Notes under the pieces: generated by a model
What the model saw: the letters and a program-made list of their open reading frames with translations, nothing else
Database searches by the model: none
What the model was told of the DNA's origin: nothing
Shown here: one piece after another, positions 21,838 through 33,500 of the stretch
How positions within the stretch are numbered: position 1 is the stretch's first letter
Layout: every line of letters begins with the position of its first letter
Program-made: the position numbers and the translations under genes
DNA from: Nematostella vectensis
Taxonomy: Eukaryota; Cnidaria; Anthozoa; Actiniaria; Edwardsiidae
Reading direction: 5' to 3'
Assembly: GCF_932526225.1 (NCBI RefSeq)
Contig: NC_064037.1
Coordinates: forward strand, 15,750,601 to 15,810,600
DNA length: 60,000 bases

Positions 21838-24800
21838 ATGGCAGAAGTAGAGTCGCACAGGACTCCTGGTCCACTGGTGCTGGATGCCCAAGCCTCAGAA
21901 AATTGGAGGAAATTTATTATGCAGTTCGAAATTTACCTAGTGGCGAAAGGAAAGGATGAGAAACCTGACAAGTTGAAGGTGAACTTGCTACTCAATTGTG
22001 CTGGAGCAGATGCAATTGAAGAATATAGTCATTTTGTTTTCAACGAAGGAGAAAGCAATGAATCTTATGAAGATGTGTGTAGAAAGTTCAAGGAACACTG
22101 TCAGGGAGCTAGAAACGTCATCTATGAGCGCCTTGTGTTTAATCAAAGAAACCAGAAAGAAGGTGAGAGGATGGACAATTTCGTGAGTGAGCTGAAACGC
22201 TTATCGTTGACATGTGAGTTTGGGACCCTCAGAGATAAACTGATCAGAGATCGTATTGTGGGAGGGGTGCTCTCAAATGAGTTGAGAGGGGAGTTGTTAA
22301 AAAAGCCAGATTTGACACTCCAAAGTGCCCATGATTACTGTAGAACCTATGAAGCTGCTGAGTTGCAGAAATTCAAGTTTGCTTCACCAACTGGTTCACA
22401 GCAGCCATTGAGTGTACACCCAGTTCAAGGAAAAGAGAGATCACCTAATCCTACCTGTAAGTTTTGTGGTTTTCAGCACCGTTTCACAAAACCAAGTATT
22501 TGTCCTGCCTTAAGAAAGAAATGTAGAAATTGCCAACAAGAGGGACACTTTGCAAAGTTGTGTCCTCTTAAGGGTAAGAAAGAAACACCGGTCAGCACAG
22601 TAGAGCAAGAGAACCAGTTTGAGAGTATGGGCCAAGGTGATCGTGGGGGTGATCCACACTTATACTTTGGATCAGTAGAACTTGGGACTGTGTCCAGCCC
22701 CAATAGCACAAAGAAGAGCGTGATTACCCTTAGGATTGCACAAAAAGAGGTAAAAGTGAAAGCTGATACAGGTGCAGAGGCCAATGTGATGCCATATCAT
22801 GTATATAAGGCCATCACTACACAACCGCTACGAAAGATTCATCAGCCTCTTAAAGGATGGCTCGCAGACAAGGCAATTCATCCTGTTGGATGTGTTCGCC
22901 TTCCAACCCAGTACAAGAACCGAAAAATAGATCTGCTGTACCTTGTTGTGCATGGAGAGTTTACACCCCTGTTGAGTTGTGAAGCCTGCCTAGACTTAGA
23001 GGTGCTCAAGTTTATGAATCTTGACCTGATAGACACACCAGAAAGACTGGCTAAGGAGACCACACAAGGGAATGGCAACAAGCCGAATGCAGAATTGTTG
23101 GTAGAAGATCCGGTTCTATCCCAGTACCAAGATTGTTTTAGTAACAAACCGGGAAGACTGCCAAACAAGGTACACCTAGAGATAGATCCATCAGTGCCTG
23201 CAGTAGTCCACCCCCCTAGGAAGATCCCCATATCCCTGCTTGAACCGACAAGAGAAAAACTCCAAGAGATGGAACAAGATGGGATTATCGTTAAAGAAGA
23301 AGAGCACACACCGTGGGTGTCTTCAATGTTGGTTGTTGACAAACGAAAAGAGAAGGACAGAGCCAACCCACCATCTAAAGACAGTGTCCGTATCTGCATC
23401 GATCCCAGGGATCTGAATAAGGCCCTCAAGAGGCCACACTACCCCATGGTCACTGTTGAGCAAGTTGCCAATCGCCTTTCTGGAGCTACAATGTTCACCA
23501 CACTGGATGCATGCAGTGGATACTGGCAGGTGGAGGTAGATGAGGAAAGCTCGAAACTTCTGACATTCAACACACCTTGGGGACGGTATAGATTTACACG
23601 GCTGCCATTTGGAATTTCATCTGCTCCTGAGATATACCAACGAGAGATGGACAGGCTCTTCGCTGGAGTTGCAGTTGAAATAATTGTTGATGATTTTTTA
23701 ATCCATGGAAAAGATATAAGTGATGTTGATAGGAAGATGATAGCAGTACTTGAAAGAAGCAGAGAGGTGGGCCTGAAATTTAATCCAAAGAAGATCAAGC
23801 TTCGAGTTCCAGAAGTAAGCTATGTCGGACATGTGTTCACATCCGAGGGTTTGAAACCAGATCCTGAGAAAGTGCGTGCAATTAGTGAGATGCCACCCCC
23901 ATCAGACAAAGATGGCGTGCAGCGATTCTTAGGAACAATCAACTACTTGGACAAGTTCATTGAACACAAAGCTGATCTGCAAGGCCCAATCTCCCAGCTG
24001 ACCCAGCAAGTAGCAGTTTTCACCTGGGAGAAGCCTCAACAAGAGGCATTCGAGAAGCTCAAAGCTGTGATCACCCATGCACCAGTGTTGGCCTATTTTG
24101 ACAATCACAAACAGACCATTCTGAATGTAGATGCGAGTAGCACTGGCCTTGGTGCAGTCATCATCCAAGAGGGTAAGCCGATTGCCTTTGGTTCAAAGAC
24201 TTTGTCGTCTTGTGAGCAGAGATATGCTAACATTGAAAGAGAGTTGTTAGCTATACTATGGGGAGCAGACAAGTTCCACACGTATGTATATGGCAGGCGA
24301 GTGATTGTAGAAACTGATCACAAACCATTGGAGGCAATTTTTAGGAAGCCCCTAAATGAATGCCCACCACGATTGCAGAGAATGCTTCTGAAGCTAACCA
24401 AGTATGATTTGGATGTGAGATATGTCCCAGGCAAGAAACAAATCATCTCTGATTGTTTGAGTAGAGCCCCACTCACTGACACTACGCCAGTAAGTGAACC
24501 AGAGGATGTGATTGGAATCAATCTGATTGAAAATCTGGGAATTGAGAATTCCACATTAAAGAAATTCAGAGATGCATCAAGTAACGATGAAACCTCACGA
24601 GTAGTAATGGAATATGTCCTAGAGGGTTGGCCAGAAGACAAGGATCAGGTTGACGAACTGGCAAGAGAATACTGGAATTACAAGGAAGAGATTAGTGTTG
24701 AAGATGGTTTGCTGTTCAAATCTGATAGAATTGTAGTACCAAGATCCATGAGAGCTGAAGTACTTGAAGATATACATGGAGCACACATGGGTGAGAGTAA

Positions 24801-25893
24801 GAGTCTGAGTTTGGCAAGAGACTATGTCTTTTGGCCCTCCATGACTGCCCATATTAAGGACCGAGTACGTTCATGTCAGATTTGTAATGCATTCCGCAAC
24901 CAACAGCAGAGAGAAACCCTACATCCACATGACCTTCCAGGTCTACCGTGGCAGGTTGTTGTAACTGACCTTTTTGAATTTGCTGGCCATTCCTACTTGA
25001 TTGTGGTTGATTTCTATTCGAAGTATTTTGAAGTTGAACTACTTCGGCAGTCCACTGCCATGTGTGTTGTCAACACCTTGAAGCAAATCTTTGCAAGATT
25101 TGGCATTCCAGCCAAAGTGATCAGCGACAATGGCCCACAATATAGTAACACCCGCAATATTTTCAGTACTACCCATGAGTTTAAGCAGTTTGCAGAAGCT
25201 TGGGGATTCCAGCATGTAACCAGCTCACCCGAGTATCCCCAGTCCAATGGTGCTGCGGAAAGAGCTGTCCAGACTGCAAAGCGAATCTTTAAGAAAGCAG
25301 CAGCAGAGAATAAAGACCCATTTGAAGGTTTATTAAAGTACAGAAATACACCTTTTGACGACATAGGTGTCTCACCTGCCCAACTACTCATGAGTAGGCG
25401 TACACGTTCAACACTACCTACCCATCGACGTTTGTTGGTACCTCACCCAGTAGACCCTCACAGAGTGGTAAAGGCATTAGCCCATCGACAAGCAAGTTCA
25501 CGGATGAGCTATGATCAACACAGCCGGGACCTTCCCCCTTTGGAAGTTGGGGACAAAGTTAGAGTTCGTGTAAACAAAGATAAAGAATGGTGTAAAGCAG
25601 AAGTCCTGCCAAGGTCATATGTAGTTGAAGATGAGAAAGGACGTGTATTTCGAAGAAATCGAAGGGACATCATTTCTGTCCCGAAGGACACACCCATGAA
25701 TCCGAAGATGCCAGTGGCTCCCACATACATGAGTCCTCAACCTCAAGTGGTCGCTAGGAAAGCGCAGATCAATGAACCGCCAAGTCCATTGAAAGTACAG
25801 GAAGATCAGAGAGAAACAGAAGCACATTCACCCATCAGAACAAGAGCTGGTCGTGAAGTGAAGAAGCCACAAAGACTTATTGAACAATGTTAA
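21838..25893 (+). CDS. gag-pol: Gag-Pol polyprotein, Ty3/Gypsy, single intact frame
   Basis: 1351 residues with no stop between Gag and Pol. Gag occupies about 1-200; zinc knuckles at C207-x2-C210 and the canonical C229-x2-C232-x4-H237-x4-C242 (CRNCQQEGHFAKLC). Aspartic protease DTG is at 310-312. Reverse transcriptase has RFTRLPFGISSAPEIYQ and the catalytic VDD at 617-619. RNase H has VDASSTGLGAV (D765) and ETDHKPLEAIF. Integrase has an HHCC zinc region (HGAHMGESKS to SCQIC), then D1044 (TDLF), D1097 (SDNGPQYS) and E1141 (SNGAAERA). The D-to-E gap is 43 residues rather than the usual 35, owing to an insertion (NTRNIFSTTH) after the second Asp. All catalytic motifs are present, so the copy may be autonomous. 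A fused frame means Gag:Pol ratio cannot be set by frameshifting. Confidence 0.95.
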   Translation: MAEVESHRTPGPLVLDAQASENWRKFIMQFEIYLVAKGKDEKPDKLKVNLLLNCAGADAIEEYSHFVFNEGESNESYEDVCRKFKEHCQGARNVIYERLVFNQRNQKEGERMDNFVSELKRLSLTCEFGTLRDKLIRDRIVGGVLSNELRGELLKKPDLTLQSAHDYCRTYEAAELQKFKFASPTGSQQPLSVHPVQGKERSPNPTCKFCGFQHRFTKPSICPALRKKCRNCQQEGHFAKLCPLKGKKETPVSTVEQENQFESMGQGDRGGDPHLYFGSVELGTVSSPNSTKKSVITLRIAQKEVKVKADTGAEANVMPYHVYKAITTQPLRKIHQPLKGWLADKAIHPVGCVRLPTQYKNRKIDLLYLVVHGEFTPLLSCEACLDLEVLKFMNLDLIDTPERLAKETTQGNGNKPNAELLVEDPVLSQYQDCFSNKPGRLPNKVHLEIDPSVPAVVHPPRKIPISLLEPTREKLQEMEQDGIIVKEEEHTPWVSSMLVVDKRKEKDRANPPSKDSVRICIDPRDLNKALKRPHYPMVTVEQVANRLSGATMFTTLDACSGYWQVEVDEESSKLLTFNTPWGRYRFTRLPFGISSAPEIYQREMDRLFAGVAVEIIVDDFLIHGKDISDVDRKMIAVLERSREVGLKFNPKKIKLRVPEVSYVGHVFTSEGLKPDPEKVRAISEMPPPSDKDGVQRFLGTINYLDKFIEHKADLQGPISQLTQQVAVFTWEKPQQEAFEKLKAVITHAPVLAYFDNHKQTILNVDASSTGLGAVIIQEGKPIAFGSKTLSSCEQRYANIERELLAILWGADKFHTYVYGRRVIVETDHKPLEAIFRKPLNECPPRLQRMLLKLTKYDLDVRYVPGKKQIISDCLSRAPLTDTTPVSEPEDVIGINLIENLGIENSTLKKFRDASSNDETSRVVMEYVLEGWPEDKDQVDELAREYWNYKEEISVEDGLLFKSDRIVVPRSMRAEVLEDIHGAHMGESKSLSLARDYVFWPSMTAHIKDRVRSCQICNAFRNQQQRETLHPHDLPGLPWQVVVTDLFEFAGHSYLIVVDFYSKYFEVELLRQSTAMCVVNTLKQIFARFGIPAKVISDNGPQYSNTRNIFSTTHEFKQFAEAWGFQHVTSSPEYPQSNGAAERAVQTAKRIFKKAAAENKDPFEGLLKYRNTPFDDIGVSPAQLLMSRRTRSTLPTHRRLLVPHPVDPHRVVKALAHRQASSRMSYDQHSRDLPPLEVGDKVRVRVNKDKEWCKAEVLPRSYVVEDEKGRVFRRNRRDIISVPKDTPMNPKMPVAPTYMSPQPQVVARKAQINEPPSPLKVQEDQRETEAHSPIRTRAGREVKKPQRLIEQC

Positions 25894-25934
25894 GAACATT
25901 TTTTGGGTTTTCTTTGAACGTTTATTGAAGTTTT

Positions 25935-25947
25935 GAAAGGGGGGAGA
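25935..25947 (+). other. Polypurine tract
   Basis: GAAAGGGGGGAGA abuts the right LTR, the expected primer for plus-strand DNA synthesis. Confidence 0.8.
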
Positions 25948-26129
25948 TGTTGTAATATGTATATTGCCCTCCTTGGGTTCCCTGTGGCCCCTGATGTTTG
26001 ATTGGGACCCCCCGTAGGGGCTGGTTCCTCGTTGAAGCTCGGAGTTAGTTGTAATTTAGATTTTGAGAAATATTAGTTGAATTAAACCACGAATTGAAAG
26101 CATAATCGTGAGGATCTGAACTTATAACA
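25948..26129 (+). repeat. Right LTR (182 bp)
   Basis: Direct repeat of 21587-21768 with a single visible difference, followed by the ACCGT target duplication. Confidence 0.95.
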
Positions 26130-26134
26130 ACCGT
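26130..26134. repeat. Target-site duplication, right (ACCGT)
   Basis: Pairs with 21582-21586. Confidence 0.9.
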
Positions 26135-27150
26135 CTATAGATATTAAAGTAGACGGTATAGTCGGATAAGGACTTGGTCCAAGTGTAGGTATAGAACTAT
26201 TATTTTCATGAGTAAAAACGGACTGGAACTATGAACTCAGAGCAGGTGCCTTACCAAGACTGTCACTGACTAATTCACCCTTATCATCGCGTAGGGGAGC
26301 AACACCAACATCATGGGTCTTTTTGGACTTGGTGTACGTCCAGAACCGTTTGGTTATGGTATGGTTTGCTGTTTCACCACCCTCTGGGACTGTTAAGAGC
26401 TGGGACACATACTCGCTGTGTGCCTTAGCGAAATTTTTCTTTACGAGTTTACACAAGTCTTTAATTTTTTTCCAAGCAGCAAGGTTGTTACAGTGTTTGG
26501 CATGGTTATATAGACGTTGCTTTTTTCGGATTAACCTTTTAATGGAACTAGTGATCCATGGCAAGTTCCATCTACCACCGATGTTTTTTTGTGGGATATG
26601 TTTTTTCATGATCTCAGTGATTGTGGTTTTAAAGAAATCATAGTTTTCATTGATCAATTTATGATAGGCCTCATTGTTGAAGTAATTATCAAGATGTTTT
26701 TTAAGGTCAGTTTTCACTGCCCCCATATTACCTTTCTTAAATACAAAGACTTTACGAGGCTTTTTCTTGTTGAAAGAGGGCTTCAAGTTTAGATCAAATA
26801 ACACCAGATCATGATCACTCATGCCGGGCTCAACCACTAGGTCTAATACCATCTCTGGGCAAGTGGTGAGAACAAGATCGAGGGTGAAACTCGAGATCTT
26901 TACACAAAACATGAAATACGTGGTCATTTCACTTACATATCCATCATTACTAGAAAGCATAAGGTCTTCAAAAGATTCTACGGGCTCTGGATCTTCCATG
27001 TCGGACTTCTTCGTTGAAATATCGCAAAAATATACAGAAATCCCCTGTACAAGCCACTAACGCGGCGCTCTCTGACAAGACATGGAAGTGCCAGGCATTA
27101 CTCGTATACCTACGAGGCACTTTGTAACCACAGGTAGACCGGTAACGCAA
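26135..27150 (-). pseudogene. Non-LTR retrotransposon 5' part: endonuclease end and linker
   Basis: The minus-strand frame 26999-26229 contains the end of an APE-type endonuclease (DLVLTT, then GMSDHDLVLFDLNL) and the linker region before RT (WITSSIKRLIRKKQRLYN; TKRFWTYTKSKK). Upstream, in another frame up to 27150, a TGDF motif corresponds to the GDFN of the endonuclease, so the domain is frameshifted. On the minus strand the sequence runs to 26135 and resumes at 21581 beyond the inserted LTR element. An in-frame TAG lies near 26235. The most 5' part is missing. Confidence 0.75.
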
Positions 27151-27159
27151 AAAAGATCA

Positions 27160-27569
27160 GGAAAAATGATGGGAAGAAAAAGGCCAGAATAAGAATTCTA
27201 TTTAGTCTTTATTTCCATAGGGGATAAGCGGAAGTATAAGAAGAGAGAGCGCCTTCAAGTTGGATTCCTCATCAACTCCCCTCACGTCCTAGCCCTAGTA
27301 TCAGGCGATTTTATTTTACAAAAGTCGGATAGGAAAAAAAAAAAAAATATCCCTTCCCGGTATATACTTCATGGGGAACGATAAAAGGTCTAGTTTGCTC
27401 ATGCTCGTCAACACAGCTGCCGCTGGTATGTGCGCAGTGCGTGGGCGCGAATCAAAATTTACAAGATCTTTCCCTATCAGAATGTTGTGATGCTCCCATA
27501 TGTAACCTCCTTTTTCTCGGCCGTTTGCCGGCAGATCTCGCCCGATCGGGAATTTTAATGTAGCAAGAG
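27160..27569 (+). promoter_or_regulatory. Probable GIT promoter / 5' UTR region
   Basis: About 400 bp between the non-LTR remnant and the GIT start codon, with CpG-rich stretches (27425-27455, 27515-27550) and no clear TATA box at a useful distance. Assigned by position only. Confidence 0.35.
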
Positions 27570-30500
27570 ATGACTTCGAGGATGAAGTTACGGGTTTCAA
27601 CGGATATTTGCGCGGATTGCAGCGCTCCCGGTGAGAAAAGTAGAAGCGTGATTTGATTTGCAAACACCTCGTCAAAACAATGCGGCAATTTTGTTTCCCT
27701 TTCTCTGTTTATTTGTTTCTTTTCACGGGGCTAACAATTGAGGGGTATTTGATCTCTGCTCTCTCGTTTAGCGCCAGAATGGGCTTCTCTGAATCGCTGT
27801 GTGATGATTTGCGATGAGTGTTGTAGCGTTCACAGAAGTCTTGGCCGCCATGTCTCGCAAGTAAAGCATTCAAAACATCCAATATGGCCTCCAACCTTAC
27901 ACACGGTAAGTCAAATAAAAACCCGTCAATTCCTGAACCGTAAAGCCTTCCTAAATGTCCCTGCACCCTCCCCTGCTTTGCGTGCTCTGATAATGGGGCC
28001 TCACGCACTGGCGTCTAGTCTTTACCAATTTCTTGTTCATTCGACACACAATCTTTATCAGATGATCTCCGAGGTCATGCTTTCGTCTCAAATCATATAT
28101 AATTGTACTTATCGGAACTCATTGCACAAGTTTTGAGCATTCTAGAATCACCCTTCATCGCAAATGGAAGCCGAAAGCTAGAGTGAATGCCCCCTTTGTA
28201 CAGATTTGCCATTTCCTGTTCAGCTAACGCTAAATCGAAAACATTCTGACATGTTGTTTTCCCGCAATATTTATTCTTTGTATTACCTACACGGAAATCA
28301 ATCTCTAAGGCGTGTGTCTCGCGTATGCTGTTCCGAGGGCATGAACATACCTTTTCATGTTATTTTTGAATTTCTTACGTTGATATTCAGGCATTGGGCT
28401 CTTTGAATGGCTATTATAAAGCACTAATCACTTAGCCAAGTGTCACTTCGTTGTATTGTTCAAGTGAGGATATAAGATGCTGTTAACATTTTAACACGCC
28501 AAGAACAACTTTGACTGGTGAAATGTTTAAAGAAACTTCTTGTATAAAAACAAATCTCCCAATTATTCTGTAATCTTCAATTCATTGCAGGGCCCATTTA
28601 AATGCAAGTAGTGAATTCCTCCTATCAAAACCCCAGAAGCTAAGCTAGCTGAACGGTCAGATGTCTAGTTTTTGATGCTATTGCCCCAAGCTATATTGAT
28701 TTTAGAGAGTGATGTAGTGGTGATAAGATGGATTATGCTTAATTTTAGAATAATATTACTGTAACCATGCTCTATGTTTTAGTTGACATTTTAAATTTTG
28801 ATGTTTTTGATGTGACATATACTATATGCATTATACTGTATGCATTATACATTATGTTGTTGGGTATTTTGTTATTGATTCAAGAAATGGTAGTTCAACA
28901 ATATGTCACACTAATTGTGTTATAATATATGCCTGCTTTCAGATGGTGGTTCAACTTGTCAACCATGGTGCAAACTCCATTTGGGAACACAACTATTGTA
29001 CTCCCACGATGGAACATGGACAGTCAAAAACCACTATCCGGAAACCAAATCCTAAAGATAATGTGCAGTATGTATCTCTTGTTACAAAGGGCATTTAAGA
29101 AGGCCAGTCACGCTGCCATTTTACGCTCCTGCTCAATGGCGAGTCACACAAAGCATCCATTTTCATCAGCTTATTCAAGCAAGTAACCAAGATATCTACA
29201 ATCAAATGCCGTCAATAACATATCAAACTTCATTCGGAGATTGTTATTTTGAAGCTCCCTTGCGAATAAACTGCTGTATTTTCAATGATAAACAAGAACA
29301 TAGGATTGACATTCTCTAACACTGACTGCTTTTGTACTAAACACAAAAGACTTCACATCATAGGATTTGTAGAAAACTTTGAACAACAATTATGTTAGGA
29401 ATCTTTAAACAACAGTTAGTGCATTGCTGTCATTAACATTGAATAACAACAATTGACCACAGCAGTTCTACTGAATTCCATTTATACCCCCACACCAGGT
29501 GCATTGACCACACCCTTAGCATTAGCTGAAAATCAAGCCCTTCCCAAAGGCTTATCTACTCAGTGTTCACTAATTCAACGCTTAGCAGGCCATGCTTGAG
29601 GACCCAAGATAATCTCTAGAGATGATCTCTATAATGATTCTCAGAATATTGGACTGGTTCTCCCATTTTTTCATACCTCCATGTATGAATATACATTAGA
29701 TTTCCATCGCTGATTGCTACATTTTAATGCACATTAAATTGCCTTTTAATCAAATATTATAAAATGCACATCATACTGTATCATTATCACTTGCAGTCCA
29801 ACAAAGTCTAACTTCATCAAAGCCAAGTACCAAAAACTATCATTTGTACACCGTTTATCCAGTAAAGATGACGATGCCTCACAGTTGGGCCTGGTATGTA
29901 TTTAATATGTATTGGCTAAGTGCATGGAGTTGCTACCCAATTGCGTTACATCCTAAATTGAGCGTTCCATTTTAGCGTTCCCTTTTGAGCGTCGTTCCCT
30001 TTGAGCGTTCCCTTTTGAGCGTTCCCTCAAAGCTAAAAAAGTAAATTTAGCAAATTTACCTGAAAATTCTAAATATCATTTTTTTGTCATAATTTTCCAA
30101 GCAGGCGGGTACTTTTGTTTGTCTGATAAAGTTATTAAAAGAACAATCCAGCCCTGTTATGTACATGTACATGAAATAACTTTTTCAAGTGAATAGCAAA
30201 GAGAAAAAATTCAAATATATGTCTCAGCCCCTTAGAATAAAAAAACATCTCTTGTATTTCACATACACCTATGGAAAGGTACTGGGGAAGCATCCTTCAC
30301 AATTTAACACTCTGTCTATAAATCATTTCAACATACATTTAATGTTACAGTGACATTACAGTTTTGATTTCATTTTAATTGACAGCAACTGCATTCTTGT
30401 GTGAGAACAACCAACCTAGAAACTAGCTTAAGGCTGTTATCAATGGGAGCACCAGCGAACTACATGCATCCTGTAAGTACTGAGATATACACCTGATTCA

Positions 30501-33500
30501 AATTACGTTGTCAGTTCAGAAAGCAAATGGCGAATGGCAGTTCTACGACCGAAAGGAACCATCCTCTCAAGATATTTTGTCCAAAGAAAAATAACGGCTA
30601 TTAATACATGATTCAGGCATCATTGGAGCTTATTTATGACCCCTTTTTCTTACAAATAATTTGTACCCATCAGCACCTTTTGGTCGTTGAACTGAATAGA
30701 AATGGCCAAACAACCCCCTCCAAATGCCTTAAATTCTGGCTACGCCCTCCGCTCCCCCTGCTTAAATTTCTGGCTATGCCCTCCCCTCCCCTCCCCTCCC
30801 CTGCTCAGAATCTAGATAGGCCCTTCCCCCTTCTCAAAATCCCAGGAATGCCCTCCTCTTCCCCCTTCTCAAATTCCTGGATACGCCCTTCCTTCCCCCT
30901 GCTTAAAATGCCGGCTGTAGGCCTGCATAATGCAAAACACGTTTTTTTCAATTACTAGACCTGGACAATCTATTGCAAGATTTTTATTTCAGCATAGATA
31001 TCAGCATCTTCCATTATTCCTATTATAATATACATATCTAAAATTACTCAATTCTGATTGGCTGAGAGCAGTGCTTTTTCAGGTAATTCGTTGCAGAAAA
31101 AAAGGTAATTCAGTGCAGTATTACTGGATGCTGATTGGCTTACAAACAATTGAAACAAATTTGAACCAATCAAATCACGGTAAAACAGTGTGCGCTCTTG
31201 TCAAAATTGGCGTGACTCCTCAACAGCGTATGCAATGAGTTGTGAACGTTAAAAACTTTTAAATCGAAATCATTATTTGTTGACTTTTTCTCAACAAATA
31301 ATGTGTCTGTTTCTATAAAATGTTGCCATGTATATTATAAAAAGGTTATCATACAATTTCTTGTTCAATTTGGACAAAATTGCCACTCGTGAGTTTTTCA
31401 AAAGCTGAAATTGCACTCGCCGAAGCAGCTTGTATAATTTGAGCTTTTGAAAATCTCCTCATGCAAATTATTCACAAATTGAACTCAAAACCATAAGATT
31501 ACCTATACTAATAGTATTGGAGGGTCAAATATATGTCCTTTTCATTTACCAATGAAATCTATAATTCCTGTGGGCATGTCATTAATGAGTAAGTGAACTC
31601 TGAGAAATATGGTCTGAGGGTAGTATGTACAGCAGGAATCAGTAATATTGTATTTGTAGGTGCTTTAATATTTATCCCTGCTCCCTTTTCTAGGAGAAAG
31701 GCAACAGCCCACTTCACATTGCCGCTAATGCCGGGCAGGCTCTACAAGTTGAGCTTTTAGTTGTCCATGGTGCTGATCCAACGATATTGGATATGAATGC
31801 CAAGACACCAATAGATTACGCAATGTGAGTCATATTATCCTACCCTGCATTGTGCAATACTGGAATATGTGGAAGCACGGGTGGCCTAGTGTGTTCGAAT
31901 CCTGGCTCAAACTGGGGATTTTTTCGGGTTCCTGCCTTGATTCGAATTTGTGTCACAAGTGAGTTGAAGTTATTCTCCCGTGTTTCCAGTCTTCTCGGAT
32001 AAGGACACTAAACCAGAGGTCCCGTCTCTTCAAGCTGCATTACACTAACCTGAACTGAAGGGACAAAAAAGAACCACTGGGGACGCAATAAACCCTCTGG
32101 CAGTGACCACCCTCAGTGACAGGGCTTACTAACAATACACACACGGGGGCACTTGATGTGGAGCCCTAGCTTTGTTGTGCCTTCCGCACCAGTATAGCTG
32201 GTGGAAGTTAGTACAAAGATCTATTACATATGAATACCAAGACACCAAAATAGACAATGCAATGTGAGTCATATGACCCCACCCTATAATATTAGATATG
32301 AACGCCAAGACACCAATAGATTACACAATGTGAGTCATATTATCCCACCCTACAATATCTGATATATAAATACCAAGACACCAATAGATTACACAATGTG
32401 AGTCATATGACCCCACCCTACAATATCTGATATATAAATGCCAAGACACCAATAGATTACACAATGTGAGTCATATTATCCCACCCTACAATATCTGATA
32501 TATAAATACCAAGACACCAATAGATTACACAATGTGAGTCATATGACCCCACCCTACAATATCTGATATATAAATGCCAAGACACCAATAGATTACACAA
32601 TGTGAGTCATATTACCCCACCCTACAATATCTGATATATAAATACCAAGACACCAATAGATTACACAATGTGAGTCATATGACCCCACCCTACAATATCT
32701 GATATATAAATACCAAGACACCAATAGATTACACAATGTGAGTCATATGACCCCACCCTACAATATCTGATATATAAATACCAAGACACCAATAGATTAC
32801 ACAATGTGAGTCATATGACCCCACCCTACAATATCTGATATATAAATACCAAGACACCAATAGATTACACAATGTGAGTCATATTACCCCACCCTACAAT
32901 ATCTGATATATAAATGCCAAGACACCAATAGATTACACAATGTGAGTCATATTATCCCACCCTACAATATCTGATATATAAATGCCAAGACACCAATAGA
33001 TTACACAATGTGAGTCATATTATCCCACCCTACAATATCTGATATATAAATACCAAGACACCAATAGATTACACAATGTGAGTCATATGACCCCACCCTA
33101 CAATATCTGATATATAAATGCCAAGACACCAATAGATTACACAATGTGAGTCATATTATCCCACCCTACAATATCTGATATATAAATACCAAGACACCAA
33201 TAGATTACACAATGTGAGTCATATGACCCCACCCTACAATATCTGATATATAAATGCCAAGACACCAATAGATTACACAATGTGAGTCATATTACCCCAC
33301 CCTACAATATCTGATATATAAATGCCAAGACACCAATAGATTACACAATGTGAGTCATATTACCCCACCCTACAATATCTGATATATAAATACCAAGACA
33401 CCAATAGATTACACAATGTGAGTCATATGACCCCACCCTACAATATCTGATATATAAATACCAAGACACCAATAGATTATACAATGTGAATCATTTGACC

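Larger units (their letters stand above)
21587..26129 (+). mobile_element. Complete young Ty3/Gypsy LTR retrotransposon
   Basis: A 4543-bp element: left LTR 21587-21768, right LTR 25948-26129 (182 bp each, TGTTGTAATATG to CTTATAACA, one visible difference, A/G near 21730/26091), flanked by ACCGT. TGGTGTCAGAAG directly after the left LTR is the probable primer-binding site; AAAGGGGGGAGA before the right LTR is the polypurine tract. It holds one uninterrupted gag-pol frame. It inserted into an older non-LTR element. Near-identical LTRs and the intact frame indicate recent insertion. Confidence 0.95.

Noticed and set aside
26229-26999. Independent cellular gene starting MEDPEPVESFEDL
   Set aside because: The segment matches the endonuclease-to-RT linker of non-LTR retrotransposons and connects in sense to the RT at 21470-20093.
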